Shown one piece after another: positions 34,525 to 43,734 of a stretch of 64,000 nucleotides of DNA (position 1 is the stretch's first letter; the number at the start of each line of letters is the position of its first letter). Where the stretch lies: contig NZ_FOEH01000001.1 of the NCBI RefSeq assembly GCF_900110695.1, forward strand, positions 248,001 through 312,000. Reading direction: 5' to 3'. The notes beneath the pieces are model-generated. The model was given only the letters and a program-made list of their open reading frames with translations, was not told where the DNA came from and ran no database searches. The DNA is from Virgibacillus subterraneus. GTDB taxonomy: Bacteria; Bacillota; Bacilli; Bacillales; Amphibacillaceae. Both the position numbers and the translations under genes were made by a program.

Positions 34525-37500
34525 TTGAATCATTTGCACGCTCAACAGCGACAGAAGATTGTAGAGGAAGAGTTGAAGAAGCTGGAAGAGAAACAATACA
34601 TAGACAATGGAACATATTTGGATGTTTTGCATGCTCATAACCAGTATTATATTGATCAGGAAGACAGGCAACAGATATCGGGACAGAACGTGGAAAAGGT
34701 AAAAAAGCAGTCAGTACCAAAAGCACCAAAGCCAAAAAAGGCCAAAAAAGTTCTTTCATCACAGGAAATCCGTGATCGGAATATTACATGGTCTCTAATC
34801 CTTGGGGTGGTTTTGCTGCTGATTGGAGGACTGGTTCTTGCTACAAGCACTTGGGATACGTTGACAGACTGGAAGAAAACAGGATTTATTGGTCTCGTAT
34901 CATTACTGTTCTTCGGTCTGGCATATTTTACAACACGTATATTAAAAATAGAAAAGACTGCATTTGCATTTCATGTGCTTGGTAGTCTGTTTTTGCCGAT
35001 TGTCATATTGTCTCTAGGCTATTTTGAGTTATTTGGCGCTTATTTTTCATTTTCTGGTGAGGGACGATATCTATACGGAGCAGCTGGGAGCCTTGTGATT
35101 CTGCCTGTGTACTTACTCCTCTCCATAAAGTTAGCATCACGTTTATTTGTGTGGTTTTCTTTTGTAACGTTTACGGTATTTGCCGGGTTTCTTATAGCAT
35201 CCTTGGGCATGTCTGTCGACGGTTTTTACTTGGGGATTATAGCATTTAACGCAGTACTCATCGCGGCGTATCATTATGCAGACAAGCAGGGACGTTTTCA
35301 GTTGTTTACACAGGAGTTTGTCCTATATATTCAGGCAAATTTAATTTTGTCTACTTTACTGATGCTTGTATTTTATGAAAGTGAACTGATTTATAGCTTT
35401 AACCTGATGCTTACAGCAGTTATATATTTTTCCATGATATTTGTGACAAACCATAAGGAATATCATTTCGTGTTTAGTGCGTTGTTAGTATACGGTGCCT
35501 ATCAATTGATTGAATTCTCAGCATTGAATGAGGTTGGGGCAATTGTGTATGCGCTGCTTGGGATTGTGTTTGTGGTACTGCCGAATTTTATAAAGGATAG
35601 CAGTTCACTGCAAAAAGCCTTCCAATTTACGAGCGCAATCGTTTCAGCTGGTGCATTTGTTTTTATAAGTTTTGAAGGAATACTTATGAATATGAATGAA
35701 CCATCATTTGTTTTACTAATTGCGTATTTAATCATAGCCTTTAATTTTACATATTTAACAAACAAGGTGAAACGAACGCTGTTTTCATATCTAAGTCCAG
35801 TATTTTTCATGGCTGCATTGTATGAAGTGGTGTTATTAGTCCGCAATTTATTTGATTATGAGTACTTAGGTTTACCAATGTTTATAGCTGGCCTTTTCTT
35901 ATATATTGTTTTTGGCTGCTTCATGAAGCTTGATTTCTTCCAACTGATTAATCAGAGCTCACGTGATATTGGCGGAGTTGTGATGGTCCTTTCTATAGTA
36001 CTAAATTTTGGAATTGTCAGCTGGTGGCAGGTAGGTACAATGTTTCTATTGTTAGCTATAGTTTCTCTTTTTATGGACCAATTTGAACAACGAGTCTTTT
36101 TTATAAGTAATAGATTCGCTTCCTGGATTCATGCACTTTCTATCGGTCTTGCAGTCGTTTCTTTTTTTACAAAAGATCAATTTTTCGTTGCTGCAATTTC
36201 TGTGGATGCTGGGCATCTGGTATTAGCAGGAATTGTTGTTCTGGTTATAAGTATTTTATGGAAAAAGCTTAAACGAAAGGCTTTTTCTGATAATGCCTTT
36301 TTTGTTGCTCAAGGATTTTACGTTATTGGAATGATGCGGACTTTCTTATATGACTTTGATGACAATTTTCGTGCATTGATTGTCCTTGGCGGAATCGGAA
36401 TGGCCTATTTACTGTACAGAAAGACAAAATGGATAGTCATGCCTTATCTGATTGGTGTAACTTCTTTATTATTTTATTTCACCGTGTTGTATGCAGTTCA
36501 TACGCAATTTAATATCCAATCTGATTTGTATCATTCTTTGCAATTTGTTGTTGGTTCACTACTGCTTTTGGGTACTGGAATATTCATCGGAAACGAGGAC
36601 CGCAAACTTGTTAAAGCCTTTTGGTGGATTGGACACATTTACTTGCCGTTTTCATTACTTGTTACTTACATGTTTAATGGTGAGGAGGCAGTCTGGGCAT
36701 TTCTTTTGGCTGCTGTGATTTATGGTGTAAGTGTTCTTAAAGTAAATGCTAGATGGAAGGAAAACACCTTTTTATACGCCGGCTTCACGTCATTTTGGAT
36801 AACTGTTAGTCTTGCTATGCTTTTGTTAGATTTGAATAATCATGTTCATTATGCCTTCTTAATAACAAGTGGTGTACTTGCTGTCAGATGGTATCTCAGT
36901 AATAGATCCTTGGGACGAAGAATTGCTTTTTATATAGTACCATTCTCTCTGATCGGAATCAGGGTTTTCACATCGGTAAGCCCATTTGACTTACTGTTAT
37001 TCGTTGTAACAGTTCTGTATGGAATTGGTCTGTTATGGATTTTGCATAAGGAAAAATGGGATGTCCTCAATGCAATCCCCCTTCTTCTTCTATATCAGGG
37101 GTTGCTCTTATATAGCTACGACCAACTGGAATGGGATTATTCAATGCAGGTTGCCGTAACGGGATTCGTGCTGATAGTTTTGCTAGTTGGAAAGCAGTTT
37201 TATCAGTTGGTTTTTCAAGGTGCAAAAGAAGAAGGAGAGCCGCTGCGTATTGATTGGTATACGGTTGTTGGCTTCATTGCTGCAGGAAGCTTATATCTGT
37301 GGACGACAGAAGATCTATGGACAAAGCTGCTGCCGGGGCTACTACTAGTCGGAAGCTTATTGCTGCAGCATAATCGTATTCCTTTTGCAGCGCCGAAATG
37401 GGTTATATTTGTTGCTTGTGCTTATTTACTGCAACCCTATTATTCAATATTGGTTAATAGTGATTTACCTGAGCTGATGGAAAGGGAAATGTATGTCCTG

Positions 37501-37935
37501 CCATGGGTCGTTCTCGTTATTTTACTTAAAAAGGTTGCTGACAATTCCTTAAAGACACTCATCAACAATGTACAGTGGGCAGTCCTGGTTATCGTTTCGC
37601 TTCTTTTAATTCAGGATGGGATGGCAAGTTCAACGATTTATGACGCATTGATTGTTGGGACCCTCGCCCTTGTATCCATTATTGGTGGTATGGCCTATCA
37701 AATGAAGTCTTTCTTCTTTGTTGGAACAGGAGTACTGCTATTAAATGTATTTCTGCAAACCAGACCATATTGGGGAAACCTGCCATGGTGGATGTATCTG
37801 CTTATTACGGGTTCCATATTGATCGCAGTTGCAAGTTACAATGAATGGCATAAGCAAAAAACATCAGATGGAAAAGATACACTAATTTCAGTTTTTAATA
37901 AAAAAATTATTCAAAAGATCAAAAACTGGGATTAA
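34525..37935 (+). CDS. Very large polytopic membrane protein (1136 aa)
   Basis: Residues 1-~85 are cytoplasmic, with a basic/helical start (LKKLEEKQYIDNGTYLDVL) and a Lys/Pro-rich linker (SVPKAPKPKKAKK). The remaining ~1040 residues are almost wholly hydrophobic, with roughly 30 membrane spans such as SLILGVVLLLIGGLVLATSTW. Large DUF2157/SCO7613-like proteins of bacilli and actinobacteria have this look, but no function is known. No catalytic or transport motif is visible. TTG start at 34525 follows GAGGTGA at 34514-34520. It is 22 bases ahead of the FAH-family gene. Confidence 0.75.
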   Translation: MNHLHAQQRQKIVEEELKKLEEKQYIDNGTYLDVLHAHNQYYIDQEDRQQISGQNVEKVKKQSVPKAPKPKKAKKVLSSQEIRDRNITWSLILGVVLLLIGGLVLATSTWDTLTDWKKTGFIGLVSLLFFGLAYFTTRILKIEKTAFAFHVLGSLFLPIVILSLGYFELFGAYFSFSGEGRYLYGAAGSLVILPVYLLLSIKLASRLFVWFSFVTFTVFAGFLIASLGMSVDGFYLGIIAFNAVLIAAYHYADKQGRFQLFTQEFVLYIQANLILSTLLMLVFYESELIYSFNLMLTAVIYFSMIFVTNHKEYHFVFSALLVYGAYQLIEFSALNEVGAIVYALLGIVFVVLPNFIKDSSSLQKAFQFTSAIVSAGAFVFISFEGILMNMNEPSFVLLIAYLIIAFNFTYLTNKVKRTLFSYLSPVFFMAALYEVVLLVRNLFDYEYLGLPMFIAGLFLYIVFGCFMKLDFFQLINQSSRDIGGVVMVLSIVLNFGIVSWWQVGTMFLLLAIVSLFMDQFEQRVFFISNRFASWIHALSIGLAVVSFFTKDQFFVAAISVDAGHLVLAGIVVLVISILWKKLKRKAFSDNAFFVAQGFYVIGMMRTFLYDFDDNFRALIVLGGIGMAYLLYRKTKWIVMPYLIGVTSLLFYFTVLYAVHTQFNIQSDLYHSLQFVVGSLLLLGTGIFIGNEDRKLVKAFWWIGHIYLPFSLLVTYMFNGEEAVWAFLLAAVIYGVSVLKVNARWKENTFLYAGFTSFWITVSLAMLLLDLNNHVHYAFLITSGVLAVRWYLSNRSLGRRIAFYIVPFSLIGIRVFTSVSPFDLLLFVVTVLYGIGLLWILHKEKWDVLNAIPLLLLYQGLLLYSYDQLEWDYSMQVAVTGFVLIVLLVGKQFYQLVFQGAKEEGEPLRIDWYTVVGFIAAGSLYLWTTEDLWTKLLPGLLLVGSLLLQHNRIPFAAPKWVIFVACAYLLQPYYSILVNSDLPELMEREMYVLPWVVLVILLKKVADNSLKTLINNVQWAVLVIVSLLLIQDGMASSTIYDALIVGTLALVSIIGGMAYQMKSFFFVGTGVLLLNVFLQTRPYWGNLPWWMYLLITGSILIAVASYNEWHKQKTSDGKDTLISVFNKKIIQKIKNWD

Positions 37936-37957
37936 AACTTTAAGAGAGGTGTTTGTG

Positions 37958-38890
37958 ATGAAATTAGTAAGCTATAAAATAAAAGAAAGACCAAGTTCGT
38001 TTCGGGTTGGGTTTATGCTAGATGAGAAGGTAATTGACCTGCAGGAAGCCTATCGTCAATTACTTCTTTCAAAGCAGGAAACAGATCTTAGTAATGATTT
38101 AGAAAAGCTGCTTCCTGTTGATCCAAAGCACTTTTTTGCTGCTGGAAATCAATTGATTGATAAAGCCAAAGAAGCATATACTTATGCTAAAACAAATAGT
38201 ACAGAAGGTTTTAGTCTGAATCAGGAGGAAATATTACTATCCACACCTATTCCTGCACCAACAAAAATTATTTGTGTTGGGAAGAATTATGCTGAACATG
38301 CAGTTGAGATGCAAAGTGACGTTCCTGTGTTTCCTGTTCTTTTTGCAAAGTTTTCAAATGCGCTTATTGGACCTGAAGATGTGATTGAGAAAAGGGATGT
38401 TACACAGAAACTCGATTATGAGGCTGAACTAACAGTCGTTATTGGAAAAGAAGCATCACAAGTCAAAAAAGAGGATGCCCTGGATTACATTGCCGGTTAC
38501 ACGATTGGCAATGATATTTCTGCACGTGATCTGCAAAAACGAACGCCTCAGTGGCTGCAGGGGAAAACCTTGGATAAAAGTACTCCAGTTGGTCCATGGA
38601 TTGTTACAGCTGATGAAGTAGGGAATCCCGGTAACTTATCGATTCGTTCAACTGTGAATGGAGAGGAACGTCAATCTTCCAATACAAATAAGTTAATTTT
38701 TGATATTCCGTTTCTGATTGAGTTTATTTCCAATCTCGTTACATTGAAGCCGGGAGATATTATCCTGACGGGAACTCCAAATGGTGTAGGTGTGGCCATG
38801 GACCCACCACAATTTTTAAAGGACGGGGATGTCGTACAAATAGAAGTAGAAAAGATTGGACAGCTGAAAAATACAGTAATGGGACGGTAA
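37958..38890 (+). CDS. Fumarylacetoacetate hydrolase-family protein
   Basis: A 310-aa FAH-fold protein. The C-terminal domain has the metal-binding and active-site blocks: IICVGKNYAEHA, FAKFSNALIGP, LDYEAELTVVIGKEA (ExE), GNDISARDLQ, TPVGPWIVTADEVG and GDIILTGTPNGVG. Relatives act as acylpyruvases, oxaloacetate decarboxylases or homoprotocatechuate isomerase/decarboxylases; the exact substrate is not decidable. ATG 37958 is preceded by GAGAGGTG; the GTG at 37949 overlaps that site. It could be cotranscribed with the large membrane protein. Confidence 0.88.
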   Translation: MKLVSYKIKERPSSFRVGFMLDEKVIDLQEAYRQLLLSKQETDLSNDLEKLLPVDPKHFFAAGNQLIDKAKEAYTYAKTNSTEGFSLNQEEILLSTPIPAPTKIICVGKNYAEHAVEMQSDVPVFPVLFAKFSNALIGPEDVIEKRDVTQKLDYEAELTVVIGKEASQVKKEDALDYIAGYTIGNDISARDLQKRTPQWLQGKTLDKSTPVGPWIVTADEVGNPGNLSIRSTVNGEERQSSNTNKLIFDIPFLIEFISNLVTLKPGDIILTGTPNGVGVAMDPPQFLKDGDVVQIEVEKIGQLKNTVMGR

Positions 38891-38913
38891 ATTTTTAAAG
38901 GATTAATTTTTTG

Positions 38914-38952
38914 CAAATAGAATATATTTAAGTAAGTCTTAAATTCTATTTG
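38914..38952 (+). promoter_or_regulatory. 39-nt near-perfect palindrome in the DJ-1 gene leader
   Basis: CAAATAGAA..TTTAAG pairs with CTTAAATTCTATTTG around a TAAGT loop. It ends directly before the GGAGG ribosome site (38954-38958). It could terminate the FAH transcript or act as an RNA/protein control site. Confidence 0.45.
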
Positions 38953-38965
38953 GGAGGTTATTTAA

Positions 38966-39520
38966 ATGTCAAAGAAAATTTTGATCATTGCTGGTGATGC
39001 TGTTGAATCGTTGGAAATCTATTATCCTTATTTTCGTTGTCTCGAGGAAGGTTATGAAACAACAATTGCCGCGGGTTCGGCTAAAAAGCTGCATACTGTT
39101 GTCCATGACTTTATCGGCTGGGAAACATATACCGAGAAGGAAGGCTATAGGATTGATGCAACCGCCAGTTTTGATGAAATCAATCCTGAAGAATATGATG
39201 CATTAATAATTCCTGGTGGACGTGCCCCTGAGCATGTTCGCTTAAATGAGCATGTGCCAGCTATCGTTCGTCATTTTTTTGAAACTGAAAAACCTATTGC
39301 AGCAGTTTGTCACGCAAGTCTCGTATTAACGACGGTCAGGGAGCATCTGCATGACCGGAAAATGACTGCCTATATAGCTTGTAAGCCTGAGGTGGAAGCT
39401 GCTGGTTCGACTTATATTGATGAGCCACTTCACACAGATGGGAACTTGATTTCAGGACATGCTTGGCCAGACCTGCCCGGATTGATGAAAGAGTTTATTC
39501 GGCAAGTTAACCAGGGATAG
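38966..39520 (+). CDS. DJ-1/PfpI-family protein
   Basis: A 184-aa class I glutamine amidotransferase-like protein. The nucleophile-elbow cysteine is in PIAAVCHASLVL, with an acid residue in the N-terminal GDAVESLEIYYP. ALIIPGGRAPEHV is the usual strand-turn before the elbow. Members include protein/glyoxal deglycases, chaperones and peptidases; the role here is unknown. GGAGG precedes the ATG. Confidence 0.85.
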   Translation: MSKKILIIAGDAVESLEIYYPYFRCLEEGYETTIAAGSAKKLHTVVHDFIGWETYTEKEGYRIDATASFDEINPEEYDALIIPGGRAPEHVRLNEHVPAIVRHFFETEKPIAAVCHASLVLTTVREHLHDRKMTAYIACKPEVEAAGSTYIDEPLHTDGNLISGHAWPDLPGLMKEFIRQVNQG

Positions 39521-39650
39521 GAGGTAAGGGATATAGTGCAATTTAACGGCAAAACTCCATACATGCCCTTACGATTAATGTAATTGTCATACTTTAATAT
39601 AGTAGTCCTAATCAGAAGGACTGCCATACGAAAGGCTTGGACTCCAGAGT

Positions 39651-39716
39651 ATAAGGGGTTCTTAGAAAACAAAATACGCTTTCAAGAATCCCTTTAATGA
39701 CTGCCAAGTTTCCTAA
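39651..39716. repeat. Dispersed repeat copy 5 (diverged)
   Basis: Hairpin arms AAGGGGTTCTT/AAGAATCCCTT followed by GACTGCCAAGTTTCCTAA, the family tail. It sits between convergent genes just before the DUF3231 stop. Confidence 0.45.
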
Positions 39717-39727
39717 TTCCACTTTAA

Positions 39728-40810
39728 TTAATTTCTAAAATTATTCGGTGGGTTTCCGGGAGACATTATAGAAAGCTTTTTACGATCAGCAGCTGTTGGA
39801 GGTTCCTCTAACCAACCATTATTAATGGTGATATTTACGCCTTCATTTGAGTATTTGGCAATTCCTGCTGTAAGTGTAGCTAGTTTTGCATGGATGTCAT
39901 GTCTCAAAATTTTGGAAAGAGCCAGTCCATAGTATTGTATTCCGATACCGTTAGACAATGTTGTATGATAAAGCATTAATTTATCCGAAAATGGTGGTGT
40001 AGTAGAATCAGTTACGTGCGCGTCCATTAGCTTTGGAGAAGGCAAGTTATCTTGTATAAGGACGGAACCCAGTTGTTTAATTTGCTTATCTGCTAATTGA
40101 GCACCTTCATAGAAATATTTTCTTAATTTATCAGAAGAAGCAACTTGGCTGAATCCAAGCATGAAGGATTTACCTAGTGTATTTGAGTTAATATTAACTT
40201 GCAAATGCTTAATTTCCTGTGCGGATAAGGGTCTATTTTTTGCGTTGATAGCTGAAGTAAAGGATTTTCTATCAACGAAGTCAACTTTTGAAGGGTACGG
40301 AATATTAGGCGGCAGGATATCCATCCCTTTTGCTAGTAATAACTCAATCCCTCTTCGGTAAGTTTTGGAAGTATCTTGGATGCACATATCAAAATAGTCG
40401 ATAATATCTTGTCTGGATGAGCTTGAAAGCGCACCACCATAAGTTAATAACCCGGCTCTAGTCATTTCCGTAATATAAAAGACCATAAACATATCACTAA
40501 ACAATCGCGGTGCTTCTTTTCTAATATCCTGTTCTCCAAAGCCAACTGGAATAGGAATATTCTCCTTTGTATATATATCTTTAATTATATTTAGGTGTTT
40601 TTTTGAGATATCCAAAGCAAACTCAATATAATCCTTAATTTCTTCATCTTCTACAACATGCAGATGGTGCTCAAATACGCATTTAAACAGAGAATCTCCT
40701 AGGTAATTTTCAAATAAATCGCCTAACTCTGATGCGGCTAGCTTTTTATGATGTTGATGTTCTTCCATGTGTTTCTTCGTTTTATCATGAGGTGATCCTT
40801 CCGATTCCAT
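39728..40810 (-). CDS. DUF3231 protein, paralog 1
   Basis: A 360-aa protein made of two DUF3231 helical repeats of ~150 residues (LAASELGDLFENYLGDSLFKCVFEHHLHVVEDEEIKDYI.. and LSAQEIKHLQVNINSNTLGKSFMLGFSQVASSDKLRKYF..). Each has the family end motif (PFSDKLMLYHTTLSNGIGIQYYG, GWLEEPP). The folds look ferritin-like, but no metal site was verified. A His-rich start (KKHMEEHQHHKK) is specific to this copy. DUF3231 proteins are typical of spore-formers and have unknown function. AAGGAGGG precedes ATG 40810. Two paralogs lie at 53.8 and 57.9 kb. Confidence 0.85.
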   Translation of the reverse strand: MESEGSPHDKTKKHMEEHQHHKKLAASELGDLFENYLGDSLFKCVFEHHLHVVEDEEIKDYIEFALDISKKHLNIIKDIYTKENIPIPVGFGEQDIRKEAPRLFSDMFMVFYITEMTRAGLLTYGGALSSSSRQDIIDYFDMCIQDTSKTYRRGIELLLAKGMDILPPNIPYPSKVDFVDRKSFTSAINAKNRPLSAQEIKHLQVNINSNTLGKSFMLGFSQVASSDKLRKYFYEGAQLADKQIKQLGSVLIQDNLPSPKLMDAHVTDSTTPPFSDKLMLYHTTLSNGIGIQYYGLALSKILRHDIHAKLATLTAGIAKYSNEGVNITINNGWLEEPPTAADRKKLSIMSPGNPPNNFRN

Positions 40811-40894
40811 CTTTAACCCTCCTTAATATATCTGCTGAGGTTTAGTTTGTGTAATTTATATTATTTTATTAAACAAATTATTGACAAAAGTTCA

Positions 40895-40903
40895 TGCTAT
40901 ACT
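40895..40903 (+). promoter_or_regulatory. Extended -10 promoter of the thioesterase gene
   Basis: TGCTATACT, a TGn extended -10, 22 bases before the ATG; a TTGACA at 40881-40886 is too close to serve as its -35. Confidence 0.45.
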
Positions 40904-40925
40904 AATAGAAAAAGGAGGTAAACGA

Positions 40926-41405
40926 ATGAATCAAGAGATAGAAAACGCAATTCAAGATGAATATCCGGATGATTTTTCACATTGCTATGGTTGTGGTCGA
41001 TTAAATATAAAGGGTCATCAATTTCGGACTGGCTGGGATGGTGCTCAAACGATTACTGTATACATGCCGCGACCTGAACACACGGCAATACCTGGCTATG
41101 TTTACGGCGGTTTGATTGCATCACTAATTGACTGTCATGGAACAGGCTCAGCATCACTGGCACTGCACCGGAAGAACGGGAATGAACCTGGTGATGGTGC
41201 AGAACCACCACGTTTTGTAACTGCATCACTCGAGGTGAAGTTCGTTAAACCGACACCACAGGATGTTCCGCTGAAAGCATTTGGGAAGGTGGAAGAGATA
41301 CATCCCAAGAAATTCAAGATACATACGGAAGTTTATGCAGGGGAAATATGCTGTGCAAAAGGTGAAGTTGTTGCCGCACTCATGCCCGATACCTTTGGTA
41401 AGTAA
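40926..41405 (+). CDS. PaaI-type hotdog thioesterase
   Basis: A 159-aa hotdog-fold protein. FSHCYGCGRLNIKGHQFRTGW is the N-terminal segment typical of PaaI-like acyl-CoA thioesterases, and GYVYGGLIASLIDCHGTGSA is the hotdog helix with the conserved GG and acidic residue. ASLEVKFVKPTPQDVPL follows. It should hydrolyse a CoA thioester in the cytoplasm; the acyl group is unknown. AAAGGAGG at 40912-40919 fixes ATG 40926, short of the open frame that extends to 40881. Single-gene unit. Confidence 0.85.
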   Translation: MNQEIENAIQDEYPDDFSHCYGCGRLNIKGHQFRTGWDGAQTITVYMPRPEHTAIPGYVYGGLIASLIDCHGTGSASLALHRKNGNEPGDGAEPPRFVTASLEVKFVKPTPQDVPLKAFGKVEEIHPKKFKIHTEVYAGEICCAKGEVVAALMPDTFGK

Positions 41406-41711
41406 TAATATCTTGTTAAGCCATTGATTTAAGTTATCCGCAGTTTTTGTTTGTGGGGACGTTTTGGTGGCATCAAAATTGAAAATACTTAATTGAGGAA
41501 AAGCAAATTACATTGGCGGACATCAGGTACGCTATTTTACAGAAAACGAACAATATAAAAGTGTTAACGGACACCAGAGACCTTATTTAGTAGAAATGCT
41601 CTTATTTTAAATTGATATATGCTAAATAAGGTCCAGTGTGTCCTCCTATCCAATTAAAAGCATCTTTTAATTGAAATAACGGATTTTGTGTCCGCTAGTT
41701 AAAGTTCAATA
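41406..41711. other. 306-bp intergenic region with a four-module palindrome
   Basis: Apart from the repeat at 41516-41695, nothing was recognised in the left 110 bases. Confidence 0.6.
41516..41695. repeat. Nested-palindrome element D (four modules, GCGGACA type)
   Basis: Forward modules start at 41516 (GCGGACATCAGG) and 41567 (ACGGACACCAGAGACCTTATTTAG), exactly 51 bp apart. Reverse modules end with TGTCC at 41639 and TGTCCGC at 41689, 50 bp apart. GACCTTATTTAG/CTAAATAAGGTC is a perfect inner stem, and CAATTAAAAG/CTTTTAATTG (41651-41673) a further hairpin. Same forward-forward-reverse-reverse plan as the elements at 46.0 and 55.0 kb, with different core sequence. Confidence 0.6.
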
Positions 41712-42650
41712 CTAGTTCTTATGCAGTGGATATAGTTCATCAATGATTTGAATATCATCTGAAGAAAGTTTTACATCTGCTGCTTTTAAGTTATTTACTA
41801 CTTGCTTGGAATTTCTCGCACCTGGAATAACAGAATCAATCTGATCACGAGATAAATAAAATGCCAGTACAACATGTGAAACGCCCACATTATGTTTCAC
41901 AGCAATCTCCCGGATCGTATCGACTTTTTCTAAATGACGGATGTATGTTTCACCCTGAAATTGAGGTCGTTTCTTTTGTGATTCAGAAAGGACCGTATCT
42001 TTTGCATACTTTCCTGCTAATAGACCTGATGCTAAAGGAAAATATGGAACAAAGGATATTTCATGTTGCGAAAAGTATGGGAAAAGTTCACTTTCTGCTG
42101 AGCGGTCAAGCAGGTTATAATTCCCTTGTACAACATCTAAATAACCGTCCTGATTTGCTTCTTTTAGCTGATCAATAGAAAAGTTGGAAACACCAATCGA
42201 GCGGATTTTCCCTGCTTCCTTTAACCGATTCAGTGCACCGATAGCTTCGAATTTAGGCGTCTTATCATCAGGAAAGTGAATATAGAATAAGTCGATAACA
42301 TCTGTTTGCAGGCGCTTGAGGCTATCTTCCACTGTTTGCTTTAAAAATTCGGGTGAATTATCGGTGATTACCTGGTCGCCAGTATACTTATGAGCTCCTT
42401 TTGTTGCTAGTACAACGTTATTTCTCCAGTTGTTTTCTTTTAATGTTCTTCCGATAATTTCTTCAGAAAGCCCTCTCCCATACATGAATGCAGTGTCAAT
42501 GAAATTCAAGCCGTTTTCAATTGCTGAAGAAACAATTTTACCGCCATATTCCGTATTCGTTTCTTTATTTTTTTCACCAATCTTGTTTGCTCCCAATCCA
42601 ACCGGATGAATATATAGACCTGTTTTTCCTAACTCGACTTTATTAACCAT
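41712..42650 (-). CDS. Aldo/keto reductase
   Basis: A 312-aa NADPH-dependent aldo/keto reductase with a TIM-barrel fold. The catalytic tetrad is visible as Asp/Tyr in FIDTAFMYGRG, Lys in VVLATKGAHK and His in LFYIHFPD. RSIGVSNFS and VIPGARNSKQV (cofactor phosphate site) are normal. Native substrate unknown. ATG 42650 is preceded by AAAGGGTGG; the open frame continues to 42743 but overlaps the upstream gene and has no ribosome site. It lies downstream of the DUF4064 gene on the same strand. Confidence 0.9.
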   Translation of the reverse strand: MVNKVELGKTGLYIHPVGLGANKIGEKNKETNTEYGGKIVSSAIENGLNFIDTAFMYGRGLSEEIIGRTLKENNWRNNVVLATKGAHKYTGDQVITDNSPEFLKQTVEDSLKRLQTDVIDLFYIHFPDDKTPKFEAIGALNRLKEAGKIRSIGVSNFSIDQLKEANQDGYLDVVQGNYNLLDRSAESELFPYFSQHEISFVPYFPLASGLLAGKYAKDTVLSESQKKRPQFQGETYIRHLEKVDTIREIAVKHNVGVSHVVLAFYLSRDQIDSVIPGARNSKQVVNNLKAADVKLSSDDIQIIDELYPLHKN

Positions 42651-42696
42651 TATAAACCACCCTTTCTGATGTTCTGTTTTATAAATGCGCGCGTTT

Positions 42697-43146
42697 TTAG
42701 GTTTCGATGTATCCAGGACCATTCTCATTAGTATCCATTTCACGATCAGTAGTGTGATTATCGGTTTCTTTCGTCTCTTTAATGCTATAAGTTCCTGCTA
42801 GAATTAATAAAATACAAGGTATTACGTGAAAGAAATTGATAACCGCAATTCCTATGCCTGTCCATAAAAACCACAATCCAGTCAGCCTGGTCTCATTTTC
42901 CAGGTTCTCTGGTGTTGTTTTAACTAAAGTAACGATGAAAAAGGAAATCGTTATGATACTTTGTATGAATGCAATTATTAAACCTGTTTTCATTGCGTTA
43001 TCAGAGAGCTGAAAAGGGGTGGACTGTATGTCGCCTTCAATCCATCCTCCAATAAAGGATGTCCCATAGTAAACCCAGCTTATTGATCCAAGAATGCCCA
43101 TAATAGAGCCGATTAAAGCCATAAGATATATATAATTTTTGTTCAA
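42697..43146 (-). CDS. DUF4064-like small membrane protein
   Basis: A 149-aa protein with about four spans. The first is a glycine-rich helix (IYLMALIGSIMGILGSISWVYYG) and the last ends VIPCILLILAGTYSIKE, matching the DUF4064 family. An acidic, Asn-rich tail follows. I chose TTG 43146 because GGAGGG lies 8 bases before it; the longer frame to 43188 has no ribosome site. Function unknown. Confidence 0.65.
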   Translation of the reverse strand: MNKNYIYLMALIGSIMGILGSISWVYYGTSFIGGWIEGDIQSTPFQLSDNAMKTGLIIAFIQSIITISFFIVTLVKTTPENLENETRLTGLWFLWTGIGIAVINFFHVIPCILLILAGTYSIKETKETDNHTTDREMDTNENGPGYIET

Positions 43147-43234
43147 TTCAACATCCCTCCATATGTATCTACCCAATCTGTATAACATACTAACAGTATA
43201 CTAAACTTTATAATTTTCTTACAATTGTTTCTTA

Positions 43235-43648
43235 TTAATTTGGATAATCACAGTATTCGATTATTGTTCCATCTGTGTCAGCAGGATTCAAATAAATTAG
43301 TCGTCTTCCATGCTTATTAGTGCGTAAGGAATCTTCTAGTACACGGATATTCCTGTTTTTGAGGTCATCCAGTGCTTTATTAAGGTCACCAACATGATAG
43401 GCAATATGATGAACACCTTTTCCTTTTTGTTTTAGAAAACGGGCAATAGGAGAGGTGGTGTTATTAGTTGGTGCCAGTAATTCGGTTCGATCTCCACCAA
43501 TTTCCATGATAGCAATTTCACTTTCCACCCCTTTTGCATCGCTTTTATACCGGTCAATTAATGATCCGCCTAATATGGATTCATAGAAGTATATACTATC
43601 CTCTAAATTTCGAACGGCAATTCCAATGTGATCAAGCTTATAATCCAT
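43235..43648 (-). CDS. VOC-family protein, methylmalonyl-CoA epimerase-like
   Basis: A 137-aa vicinal-oxygen-chelate protein. It begins DYKLDHIGIAVRNLEDSIYFYESILGG, with metal-ligand His7 in DHIGIAV. GVHHIAYHVGDLNKALDDLKNRNIRVL and a late acidic end (GTIIEYCDY) supply the other ligands. The spacing fits methylmalonyl-CoA epimerases and glyoxalase-like enzymes. No methylmalonyl-CoA mutase is in the window, so the assignment stays at family level. Confidence 0.75.
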   Translation of the reverse strand: MDYKLDHIGIAVRNLEDSIYFYESILGGSLIDRYKSDAKGVESEIAIMEIGGDRTELLAPTNNTTSPIARFLKQKGKGVHHIAYHVGDLNKALDDLKNRNIRVLEDSLRTNKHGRRLIYLNPADTDGTIIEYCDYPN

Positions 43649-43734
43649 TACTATTCACCTCCTGAAGATAATAGTATTATTCTAGCATATATAAGGTTTG
43701 TAAATGAATTCGTGTTCGGGAATAATCTTTTCGG

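Noticed and set aside
41467-41486. GGTGGCATCAAAATTGAAAA, found again with two changes near 46673
   Set aside because: Only one related copy seen, of about 20 bp, in AT-rich DNA; too little to call a repeat family.
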